A stretch of DNA of 64,000 nt from Bactrocera neohumeralis (lineage: Eukaryota; Arthropoda; Insecta; Diptera; Tephritidae). The DNA is taken from the NCBI RefSeq assembly GCF_024586455.1, contig NC_065923.1, positions 4,343,501-4,407,500 of the forward strand, read 5' to 3'. The notes under the pieces were generated by a model. That model made no database searches and had not been told where the DNA came from. It saw only the letters and a program-made list of their open reading frames with translations. Position numbers and translations under genes: made by a program. The first letter of the stretch is position 1, and the number at the start of each line of letters is the position of its first letter. Shown piece by piece: positions 24,885 to 35,745 of this stretch.

Positions 24885-25900
24885 TAAAATATATCTTGAA
24901 ATAGAGTTGCCACTTATAGAACTAGGTATAGAAAGTTCCAAAACTATTTTGTGCTGAATTTTTGAACCAAACATTTATTATTTTGTCCTTACCTTTAGCT
25001 ATTTCATAGAAAAAGTATTTACGAATGTTGCTATGCTTTATAAACTTCAAACAGTTATCGAGGTATACCATAGATCCATACATACATGTATGTGAATGGC
25101 AAAGTGTTTCCAGAGAAATTACAAATTTTCCATTTTCCAAAGAGCAATAAAGATGTAAATTGAATGAAACTAATAATAAAGAAAATATTCGGGAAGGAAT
25201 TAGGAATTATTTAATTTAAACAAATATAGCTTGAAATAGAGTTGCCACTTATAAAAGTTACTAAAATTAAAAATTAATTAAAATTAAATTTAACAGCCAT
25301 AATCCGGTAAAGCACAAGAAAATGCATCACCAATTAGACATATGTACATATATTTGGAAAGAGTTGCCACCTATGATTAAAAATAATTTACTGACTGAAA
25401 TGAATTAATTATTTGTTTTGGACATAATAGACTTGTAGGAAGTGGGAAGTATTTAACTCAAACTTATAAAAATTTCAATAGAGTTGCCACCTATAAAAAT
25501 TGTAAACATTTTTAAAAATTTGTGACGCAGACTAGCTCACTTCAAAGAAAATTCAGAAGAATTTTGACAATTTAGCCGAAGAGTTGCCACCTGTCAAAAA
25601 TATTTAAAAAAAATAAATTATTTGTAATTTAATATTAATGAATTATTTGATTTAAAATTAATATTGAAGCAACTGGGAAGTATTTTATTTAAAAGCATAT
25701 AACTAAAAATAGAGTTGTCACATGGTGAAAAAACACCAACATTTTTGAAAAGTTTGTGAAAACTATGGTCTTGCCATAAAAAAGGAAGTCCAGCTGAATT
25801 AAGAATTAATTTAGCGTAGAGTTGCCACCTGTCTAAAATAATAATGAAAATAAATCATTGAAAAGTTAATATTGAAAAATTATTTGTTTTAAAAGTAACA
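24885..25900 (+). repeat. Satellite-like array of ~235-bp dimeric units with GAGTTGCCACC cores
   Basis: GAGTTGCCAC cores (one variant GAGTTGTCAC) start at 24,904, 25,239, 25,361, 25,481, 25,581, 25,712 and 25,819. Flanks alternate between two types. Type A (24,904, 25,239, 25,481, 25,712) is preceded in its later copies by GGGAAGTATTT. Type B (25,361, 25,581, 25,819) is followed by AATTATTTG-like DNA. Same-type copies lie about 220-242 bp apart, except for the first interval of 335 bp. The copies are diverged at many sites. Confidence 0.8.
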
Positions 25901-26862
25901 TGCTTACACGGTGGAAAATGTGTGAGCAACAATTTTCATTCAAATAAAAAAATTCGTATTAAGCACATTCAAGTAAACTTTGTAAGAGTACAAAAGCAAA
26001 TTTTCAATAAAAACGCAAAATAAACACAATAAGCGGCGGATTATTGGAAGAATACTATAATGATGAGAGGCGCGGCGGACTAAGTGGCACTCAATTGCTG
26101 CCACTCAACGATTCGTAATATTTGCGATATTTCAATTGAAGCGCGGAGTTGTTTATTTTGCGATTAAGCAGCGGCGGACAGCCACAGCAAGTGGAAAATA
26201 AGCATAAAGAGAGATAAACAAAATTGAGCAAAAAGTCAGAAAATTGTAAATTTATGAAAAGTAGGCAAAAATGGGCATTTACCAGCTAAAGAAATTAGCG
26301 AAAACGTCAAGTGGAAAATACACACACACTCACACACCACCACTGTGGCGTTCGCGCAGCATAAAATGGCGATAGAAAGCATTACAATAACATAATTAAA
26401 GCAAAATAACATTAGCTACACATTTGTGTATGTATGTATGTATGTATGTGTGTGTGCGTTAAAGCCAGAGTGTTTGCGCTATTTATAAGCAACAATGAAA
26501 GCCACAACAAAAGCGCTGTGACTTGACGTTGTAAAATGGAAACAAATACCCTACATGCGACCAACGCCAAACGGCAGCAATATGCATACATATCAACAAC
26601 AACAACAACAACAACAACACTCAGCGCAACAAGAAGGACAACTCAAGCAATAGTAACAACAATAACGGCAACAGCACAAGCAGCGAACAATGAAGCGGCA
26701 ATGTGGTGCGACGTCAGCGCTGACGGTGATAATGATGACGACCCGACCGCATTTTCACAGACAACAGCAATGGCAACAACAGCAACAACAATAATAGCAA
26801 CAGCAACAGCAACAGCAATAAACGGCCGGCAACAATCGCGCAAAGTAAAACTAAATCTAAAA
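25901..26862 (+). other. Possible 5' leader plus coding exon
   Basis: 25,900-26,535 is A-rich with CAAA, GTGAAA and AAGTGGAAAAT words typical of fly leaders. An ATG at 26,536 (GTAAAATGG) opens a 109-codon frame to a possible donor AAA|GTATGT (26,862|26,863, phase 0). The peptide includes a Thr run from an (ACA)n microsatellite (26,600-26,622) and Ala/Thr-rich parts, so it may be only translated repeat. I give it low weight. Confidence 0.2.
26597..26622. repeat. (CAA)n microsatellite
   Basis: Uninterrupted CAA triplets within a larger CAA/CAG-rich zone (26,580-26,960). Confidence 0.9.
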
Positions 26863-26913
26863 GTATGTATGCATTTGTGTGCGTCGCTGTGTAAGCGGCC
26901 AACTAGCAAATGA

Positions 26914-29577
26914 GCAGCAGCAGCAGCAACAGCAACAGCTAAAGCGACAACAACAACAACAATGTAAAGCCAAAAAAACACAACGTTTTAACCTCATATT
27001 TATCCAACAGATACTCGGTTACTTCGACAAATAAATATGCACACACACTTGCATACGTACATACACTTATCTACGACTATCATTGCACTTATATACATAC
27101 ATACAAACATAAATAGATACATACATAGGTATATATAATTATATGTCCGCTTGTACAAACTAGCGAACGTTCACTTATCGAGCTACTTGCGCAGCTAGCA
27201 AAAAGCAAAAAAACAAAAAAAAAAAAAACACCAAACAACAACAACGAAAACGGCATGAAAAGTGGCAGCAGCGCCATGGGGCGGTGTGTGTGAAGACCGC
27301 CACAGTCACCGAGCTGCGAGTCAGTGAGCCAGAGAGTCAGCAAATCAACCGCACCGCGCCCACCAAGCACAACGACTACGCGACTAACAACAACAACAAC
27401 TACAGCAATAATAATAATAACAACAACGGCAGCACTAGCAATGTGGCAATAATAACAATAACAAGTGCAATAAGAGCAAATATCAGCAAAACTAGCCATA
27501 TAAGTATGAATATAGCTCAGCTTCGGCGAGTGGATAGCGGGATGGAAAGGAGGGAAGAGGCGGGAGGTGTGCTGGCGGAGCCATGTGCGCGCATAGAAAG
27601 CAGCAACAACAGCAACGGCACACGTGTGGCGTAGATGAAATAGCAAAGCGAAAGAAAAGTGGCAAAAACAAAATAGAAAAGCACACACACACACACTTCA
27701 TAAAATAGCTGTCTGTATGTATTCATATATGGGTGTGTGTGTCTGTGCGCATGTACGTAGTAGAATAGTTGTAAAGAAAGCCGAGTGTGAGCGGAGAGCG
27801 TTGAAAAAATAAATCGTAAAATGTGGCTACAGAAAAATTATTTCAATAAAATATTATTATGCTTACGTTTTATTTATACCCTTGCGCGCGCACACACACC
27901 TACATACATACATGCGCATGCACATATGTACATAAATAAATAAATGGCTATTTGTACCTTTTCTCAGACATACGAACGATTATGTATGAAAATACGTGTA
28001 CGTGTGTGCGTGTGTGTGTGAGCGTTTGAGTGAATGGATAGCTGGTTACAAGTGTGCTGTATGAAACCGTAATGGGGCGGTGCGAAAGGGTGATGAATTG
28101 CATGATGGAATATGAGCGGACGGCAGCGAGTGCTTGAGGAAGCATTTTTCTGCTAGCCGGGCTAAGTTGACGGCTGATTGTGTAAATATGAATATTTCGA
28201 TAGGTCGATAAAAGTGTTCGAATACTTATGTACATATGTATATTGCACAAACAAGCTAACATACATATGTACAAATGTACTTCTGTGTATAATTGTATGA
28301 GCATTTTTATTATATCACTATATATTGGATTTAATAAATCGATAAATGTACAGCAATGAATGGCTGATGTAAGTAGTAAGTAGTAAGGCAGTAGGAGAAG
28401 CGGCTGCATCTGAGCGCATTAGGGCGATATGTGGACGAGACTTTGTAGCTTTTTATGTTTGAAACATTTTGTGTAATAACTATAATTTGTATAATAATTA
28501 TAATAATAATAAATATAATGTAGTTAAAACTAATCAATTAAAAAATAAGTGAACGAACATTTTTAATAATTTCTATTTTTTTGTTTGTAATCCCAAATAC
28601 GAGTTACAAAATTAATCCCACATACCGGATTGAGGAATAAAAAGAACTAACTTTTAGTACCAGAACCATATTAAAAATTGTATTTGAGTACTTCTAAAAA
28701 ATTTATTTTCGGTAGTTGGGATTAAAAATTAAAAAAAAAATATTATATTCTATTCTATTTTTGTTTTTATTATTTATAATATTTAAAATTTTATATTTTT
28801 TGGGATTAAAAATTAAAAAAAAGTTTTCATCAAATAAGTTTTATTTTTAATTTCCATCAAAAGTTTTATTATTAAAATAAGAGCCTTTCATTTAAAAAAG
28901 ATATAATATGTATATATATATTTGTTTAATTTATTTATTAATAACAATATTTTTTATTTATTTAATAGACAAATATTTATATTAATCTAATAAGAAACGG
29001 AAACGAATATTTTTTTTTTTGCATTTCACGCAGTTGCACCCTTCGTCTCTACATTTCTTTAGCTGTATATAAAATAAAGAAAATAATCACAAAAAATACA
29101 ATTATTATAATTTTTTAATTTTGAAAAACTATTTTCTTGGCTCTTATACTAGAATAATATTACAGAAATTAATAAAAAAATTTTGAGTATGATTAATATA
29201 AAATAAAATTTGTATCACCTTAATGTTGTTGTATAACAATAAAATGTATACTGTAATTTTACAAAAACAAATTTCAGTCATTACCTTGCTGCTTATTTAT
29301 CACTTGCTTATGTATTTCCCTTGCATATGAAAACGGTAGCGCTTCTGATTATAAATAAAAATTTAGTTCCAAATGGCCTAATAAAATGTTTTCTAGTCTT
29401 TGTAAACAATATTCCAATATTTTTAATTACGCAAGTTTATTTTTCAACTGCACTTGAAAGAATCTCGTACATATTTATATTGCCTAAATCTCATACATAA
29501 AATATTTTAAAGATTTTCTGGTAAATCTCTATGATCCATTTTCAGTATTTGCATGAATACATATGAAATTTTTAATA
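26914..29577. other. Non-coding stretch, AT-rich toward the end
   Basis: No supported gene. 27,200-27,700 is CAA/AAC-rich with Asn-run frames lacking an ATG. 28,480-29,270 is very AT-rich, with TGGGATTAAAAATTAAAAAA repeated near 28,717 and 28,800. Confidence 0.6.
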
Positions 29578-29867
29578 TTGGGTAGTCAAAAAAGTCTTTT
29601 CGTAGTTCTAATCAAACTTCAATTTCAATTTCATTGGTGGCTTGCTCCCTTTTTTATACAAAAATATCAAAATATAGCGAATTTCTTCATTCTTTTCCCT
29701 CATTTTTGAACAACTGCAGCTTTTTTTCAACTTCTCTGAACTTTTTTTTGGCTAAATGAAGCTTAAACTATCAACTTTCCAACACTTTATGGTATGACAC
29801 AATGTAATTGGTAGCACTGGAGATATACGACTGCAACGACATTTTCGAAAAGACTTTTTCGACCCAA
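29578..29867. mobile_element. 290-bp mariner MITE with intact TIRs and TA duplication
   Basis: The left end TTGGGTAGTCAAAAAAGTCT and the right end (inverse complement TTGGGTCGAAAAAGTCTTTTC) form inverted repeats differing by a 3-bp indel and one substitution. They are flanked by TA (29,576-29,577 and 29,868-29,869). The interior has no transposase reading. The right-end terminal repeat of the transposase fragment at 40.5-40.9 kb is essentially the same, so that family could have mobilised this non-autonomous copy. Confidence 0.9.
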
Positions 29868-29869
29868 TA

Positions 29870-32800
29870 TATACATATATGAAAATACACTATCCAAACT
29901 CATAGATAGGTATGTTATTGACACACGTATTATTATCTAACTCTACCTTCAAGTGTAAATATATGTATATGTGAAAATTGAAAAGGTAAAAAGGGTTGTA
30001 AATCACCACATTTTAATTAGCTTATGAATGTTATACTTACGTAATATAGATATACTTATGTATATGAAAAAGTATATTTGATTAGTATATTATATTAGTA
30101 TATAGAAATCTAATGAAAAAATAAAACTGCAATAAAAGTTAGTGTAACAAAAGGCTGTTAAATGCGTAACTAATAAGCTATATAAATGATTCTCTCAATA
30201 TATGCAAAAATGATTTAAAATCTGATTCCCCCTATAATATTTCCTATTTTAAAAGCTAAAGCCAGCGAAAATACAGCGAAAACTTTATAAAAAATAAAGC
30301 TAATGTTCACTTTAGTGTCCCCGAGGAACACTCCGCCCAGCAGTCTGCGAATTAAGTTCTTGATTACCCAACGATTAGATTCATTGACAGCTTATCAGAG
30401 CATTTTCTGTTGAAATTTCGCTCCAAAGTGCATTCTGTGCATATGACTTCGGTAGGAGGTCTTCAAAAACGTTCGGCTTCTAAGCAACCGATCGTTTAGT
30501 AGCTTGCTAACCGATGTTATTGAAGAATCTATGTACGTAAGTATGACAAACGAAATAACGAAAGAAAAAAAAAACAGTTAAAAGTAAACAACAATAAAAA
30601 AAATTAAAACAAATAAAAACACAAAAACATAAAAAACAAATAAATAAAAATAGAAAAAGTAATGTAAAAACCGAAGAGAAAATAGTCGTAAAAAGAAAAC
30701 CCGAAATGCAATAATAAATGTGCATGCATTTGAGAAATCGCGGAGAAATTGCTGGATTGTCGCGCAATTTAGCGAGGTTCATAAAATAAAATAAAGGTAA
30801 ACACTTGCACATGTTTATGTGTGCATGTGTGCATGTATATGTGTAGATGCAAGTTACATATTGACGCTTACAAAAACAACTGTTACGTACAAATAAAACG
30901 ACGGACAAATGCTTAGCAACAACTGCAATTAGAATTTGTAAGAACAGCTGCAAAAACAAATGCAAAAAGAAAAATACAATAAAAAATAAATAAAAATTAG
31001 AAGCGAAAATTGCAATCGTACAAAAAGAAATGTGAAACTATAAAAGCTTGCAAACTAATCTAATGGGTGCCTCGAACAGGTGTTTTGAAGTCAAATGCTT
31101 TGAAAATTATTGAGTTGCAGGGATTTAATAGATAACTGTGGATAGTATGTGAAGATTCTTCATATTATTTTCAGGCATCGTGTGTAGATAAACTTATTTA
31201 AAATTGTTTATTACTATGTATAAACATATTTTGCAAAATAGGCTTCTTAAATTCAACGCTTATATCAACACGTGACACCCTGTATTGTATATATGGACAA
31301 TTGCATAACTGTTAAACGGTTATCAAATTGTAATGTAAATAAATATATATGTTTATATGTATATTAAAAATTCGTCTATATTAGTATATTGTTACCATAT
31401 TTCTTGTTTATATTAAAACTATTGGTACTCATGTTAAGATTTTTAATAAAAAATCGATAAATATTTTCGTTTAATGTTCTGTACTTTCCATCTTAAGAGT
31501 ATAATATCTTTAACATTCACAATTGTAACCAGGTGGCAACTCTATTTCAAATAAGTCTTCAAAAATCACACCCACATTTCTTCTCATCAAAACTTGGGGG
31601 TTAAACTGGCTTATTGGATACACTACATACATATATCTATGTAATTTAATCAATAATGTTTTAACGTTTCAACTTTTTATTTGGACCAACTTCAGATATT
31701 TTTTTCTTCAACTAAATAAAACAAAAAATACGGTGGCAACTCTAACTACTAAACCTTTTCTACCTAAATATATACTCAAAGCTTTTAAAAATACTAACAA
31801 CGCAATAAAGTGGCAACCCTAACTTATGTATTTTTTATCTAACTTAATCGTATATGAATTAGAATTTTATTCGCAAAAATTTGCTTGCCACTTAACACTG
31901 CAGGGATCACCACTTCACTCCGCTAAATAACATCAACTTGATTATAATCTGTTACCTTCGGCAATTTGTTGTTGCCGACGACATGCACACCTTTTCTTGT
32001 TCTACGCGATCATAAGGCTCAATTACAATGTCGTTCCAAAGCGTAGCATAATTCTCTAAGCTACCATACTCTCCCTGCCTCCAAGTGACAAAGTGGAACA
32101 ACAGCAATTTCTTACTCAATTCCTACACATACACACATTCGCACATACAACTATATATATTTTGCAACAAACATAGAAACATATGTCACAAGCAAAACCG
32201 CTCTTATTGCAACATATGAATAACTAACCTCTCTTTCTGCAACAGCGCTTCATGCCCTTTCTCGGATGTCCCTTTTCAGCACCTGAAAATCAGTGTGTGG
32301 GGGTCATAAACCTTATCAACGCACTACGTTTGGCCAAATATCCTTCAACTTGCCACAAGTTATCTCGTTGCTTGCAGTCGCACAGAAGCTTACACTCTCT
32401 ACCTCCCGTGCTTGCCAGAACTCAGCAATGATAACCGGATTCCAGAAACGCTTTCGTGCGGCTTTCTCTCGCCACGCTCACTCTCTGCAGCACTGTGCGC
32501 TCTCCGCACATAACTATGCACAAGTGTGTGTGTGTATGTAAGTTGGCTCTTAATTTCGTGTGTATTAGTGTCTAATGTGCGCTATTTGCATATTCATTCC
32601 CACACAATAATTGATTCGGCTGCTGAGCTTTAGTAACAGTGATTTTATGCTACTTACTATGTACATATGTATATTTACGAGTATTTTGTAGTCGCTCTTC
32701 AATCGCCCTTCAGTTTTGCTATCCTCATTTATTCTGTGTATTTCCTTCTGCTTTGACATGTGTGTTTGTTTTTGGCGTAGGAATGGGCTTACAATCGGCG

Positions 32801-33425
32801 TTTGTATTGTTGTTGCCTCTGCAGGCGTTTGCCATTAGAATTGCTTTTGGATTCCTTTATTCGATTAATGTTGCTCTACTTTTTTGCTGTAAATGTAAGT
32901 AAGTATTAGGCAGATGCTACCATATGTGAAGGATTTAATTGCTTAAATGCGCAACTTTATTAACTTTCAATCGTTTTGGGGGGGTTGACACGGCGTATGA
33001 GTAATAAATTTCTATTTAATTGAAAAGCGAAATTTTAAATTTTATGAGGTCTACCTTAAACATTCTTAGAATTAATTTAATAAATAATTATCAAATAAAA
33101 TAATGCAAAACAGTTTACAGAAATCTGTAAAACTAATAGCAGCCCACGATCAATTAGGACCAAATACTTCCTCAGTTGCTGCATATAGCTCAAAAATCGT
33201 TCCAAACGATCGAGCTACCCTAAAGAATACTCAAATTAAATATCCAAATTAAATAAAGTAGCTGAGTACTCTAAGGAAGCTAATTTTCTGGAGCATTCAA
33301 TTTGGATATAATCGCAAATGTTTAGAAAAAAATTATTTCTCAGAAATTATGCGAAATCTAAAACCAAAATTAATTTGAAACCCGTCAATTATAATATGCC
33401 ATTACATATATTTTATAAAAAATAG
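29870..33425. other. Non-coding stretch
   Basis: No supported gene. 29,900-31,500 is AT-rich. 31,500-31,830 holds inverted GGTGGCAACTCTA words (listed separately). 32,100-32,900 has a higher-GC section with short frames that I cannot support. Confidence 0.55.
31532..31820 (-). repeat. Three inverted copies of the GAGTTGCCACC core
   Basis: GGTGGCAACTCTATTTCAA at 31,532, GGTGGCAACTCTA at 31,732, and GTGGCAACCCTA at 31,810 are reverse complements of the core of the 24.9-25.9 kb array. The first also matches the type-A flank (TTGAAATAGAG). Confidence 0.7.
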
Positions 33426-34053
33426 CTACTTAAGGGAAGGAGGTTGTGTTTTCTCTAGAGAATATCCTAGCACTTTCTTCTCAATCGTCCAAAGCTGAGC
33501 GTCAAACATCTCGGCAGTCATATCCTCGGCGATCTTAACAAAATAGCTGGGAATGATACTTTTATTAGCCGTCTTAACAATTTGTGGCGGCCTCAAGGCA
33601 CTTTCTCGATTTTAAATGGTCTTTTAAATTAAAACTCAGACTAACATCCATTTTGTGTCGACCTTTTAACCTAAACTAACCTTCTTGAAATGGCTATTTT
33701 GGGAAAACAAGGTCAATGAAAGTTCAACTAATTTCTGGCAGCTTTCAGAAATGCTCTTACTATATATACCAAATTTAAAAAATTTGTTTTTTGAGTCTAA
33801 AGTATCAGCACTTTTACTGTAATTGAGACTCTTTGCTTCCAGTAAATAAAGTTCTCCCATCTTCAGTAACGACTTCAGTCAAAGAATATAAAAGTGCACC
33901 GACAGTGGAAACAGTTAAGATAGCACTGAAGCAGAATTGCCCACAACTACCAAAATCAGAAAAACATACTTTGAACACACCTGGAACAGCACGCCACGCA
34001 AAAGGAATCGAGCAGCAAACGACAAGTGACAGCAAACAGAGATAGGCTTTCAT
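33426..34053 (-). CDS. Candidate two-exon gene for a small secreted or membrane protein
   Basis: The minus-strand ATG at 34,053 (TTCAAATGAA context) opens 78 codons. They begin with a signal-peptide-like stretch MKAYLCLLSLVVCCSIPFAW (residues 1-20), followed by a Cys-containing segment and a second hydrophobic run (about 40-58), then TEDGRTLFTGSKES. A possible donor ACA|GTAAAAG lies at 33,818|33,817. After a 217-bp intron an acceptor GAGAAAG| at 33,601 leads to a 175-nt exon (33,600-33,426). That exon reads RPPQIVKTANKSIIPSYFVK and then EDMTAEMFDAQLWTIEKKV before a TAG. The join is in phase and gives 136 residues. The second exon has protein-like, non-repetitive codons. The splice sites are weak (poor pyrimidine tract), no AATAAA was seen downstream and the family is unknown. 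The protein could be secreted or, through the second hydrophobic run, membrane-anchored. Confidence 0.5.
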
Positions 34054-35289
34054 TTGAACTTATACCCAGTACAAGAAAAAAACGCTTTTGCAAAATTCAA
34101 CACTTAATATGGTTTCGCAACAAATAAAATAATCTACAAAAATACGAACTTCAAGAGGAATAAATCCCACTTTTACAACGGCAAATCACTGTAGTTAGGG
34201 GGAACCCCACGGTCATAAAAGTCACCCAACACCAACAACCCCATTAAAGTAAAGTTGGCAAGCGTTTAAGGTAAAATGAAATGCACACATACAATCACAT
34301 AAATGTGCATGCATATATTTGTTAGTATGCATGTATGTATGCGTGTGTGTTTGCATGTAGTTATGCCATCATAACAACCCCTAGGGCATGACCAAATATT
34401 TTCCATATTTATGCGGCATTCTAAAGTGACAACGTGCCCACATACGAACTTATACACAGCATTACATCCACAAATATAGCTCCGTATGTATGTATTTGTA
34501 AAAGCACATTTTACATACAAACAAAACATGCCGCAGAAAATCATATTACCGAGCGAAAATGATTTCTTCCTCCGCTAAAGCGAAAGGGATGTTGTACTTC
34601 CTCTACTAGCGCCAACTGCCGCTGCTACCGCATACTTCTGTGTGTGCGTGTGTGCGCTGGTAGTGGTGGCATTAAAACATTTGTGTGTGCAGAGAAAACA
34701 AAACTGAAGCAAAACAACAACGTCGAGAGTGTTGAGCGAAAATTTTAAATACAATCTGAAAACAAAACAAAATCAAATATCAGATATCAGATAAACGTGG
34801 CAAATAAAGCGAAAAGGCGAACACGACACGAAAGGACGACCGTGTGTTGGTATGGTAGAAAATGTATAGGGGCGAACTTGGAGGTGGCAAGAGCACGAAA
34901 ATCTGAGAGAGTGTTGTAAAACTTTTGATGAAATTTGTTTTTATTATCTCTTTGTTTTGTTCTTTTTTTCATTTTTCCTTTTTTATTCAAAAAATTATAT
35001 GTGTTGGGAATGTAATGTAGAGGACGAGAAATAGAGTTTCGTGACATAAAATTCAACTGCTTTCTGCGAGCCAACGCCAATAACAGTATCTAATAAAGAT
35101 CGTCGATTTCATCAAAACCACCCACTATAGAGTTTAATATAACAATTGCTTTATATACCATAAGCTATAATTTCTTCAACACATTAGGTAGGTAGAGCAT
35201 CAAGTTTTAAATCAGAAAATTACTTTTCGCAGTAATTGGTTTGTGTCTTCGCTTAAATCTATTCGGTACAATTAAAATGTTCCTAATTG
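34054..35289. other. Non-coding stretch
   Basis: No supported gene. If the minus-strand gene is real, its promoter would lie in the first few hundred bases (no clear TATA box). Confidence 0.55.
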
Positions 35290-35745
35290 TAGGCTATATT
35301 TCATTTACAAACGACGAACCACGACCAGGACATTCTACACCAACTGATGATCAACACGTCAATAAAATAAAAGAATTGGTTCTTGAGAATCAACGGCATC
35401 GTTGGAATATCGGAATGATCAATGGAACCATTTTGAAAGATCATTTGGCCCTCAGAAAAGTGAAAGCACAATTATTTCCAAAATCACTAAATTTTTCGGA
35501 AAACATCGTCGAGTCATGATGGATGTTCACGATGAGTCGTGGATTTGTACTGACGACCGCAAAACAGACGATCAATCGGCCGAATATGGTGGCAAAGATG
35601 AGCCGAAGTGGGAAAAACCACGTCAAAGCAGGTCAGAATTCAAGGTTATGTGACAGTTTTATTCGATTATAGAGGTGTGATGCACCCAAAATTCCTTCGG
35701 ACCGGGCAAACTGTCAACAACGAATGCTAAACAGTTGGCACAAGT
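35290..35745 (+). mobile_element. Decayed mariner transposase fragment
   Basis: Plus-strand frames read TDDQHVNKIKELVLENQRH (near 35,345), ILKDHLALRKVKAQLFPKSL (near 35,430-35,490), DQSAEYGGKDEP near 35,570, PRQSRSEFKVM, then VLFDYRGVMHPKFLRTGQTVN near 35,655-35,720. They follow the order of a mariner transposase from the second HTH to the strand before the HDNAPAH motif. The first catalytic motif is degraded (VHDESW where relatives read TGDETW). No ends found. This lineage differs from the TIR-bearing copies at 10.9 and 40.5 kb. Confidence 0.85.

Noticed and set aside
27284..27634. Plus-strand frame with Asn runs
   Set aside because: No ATG at its start, and the Asn runs come from AAC/AAT microsatellites. 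It is translated repeat.
33833..34045. Plus-strand frame opposite the candidate secreted protein exon
   Set aside because: It is the antisense shadow of the first exon, which has a signal peptide and a matching second exon.
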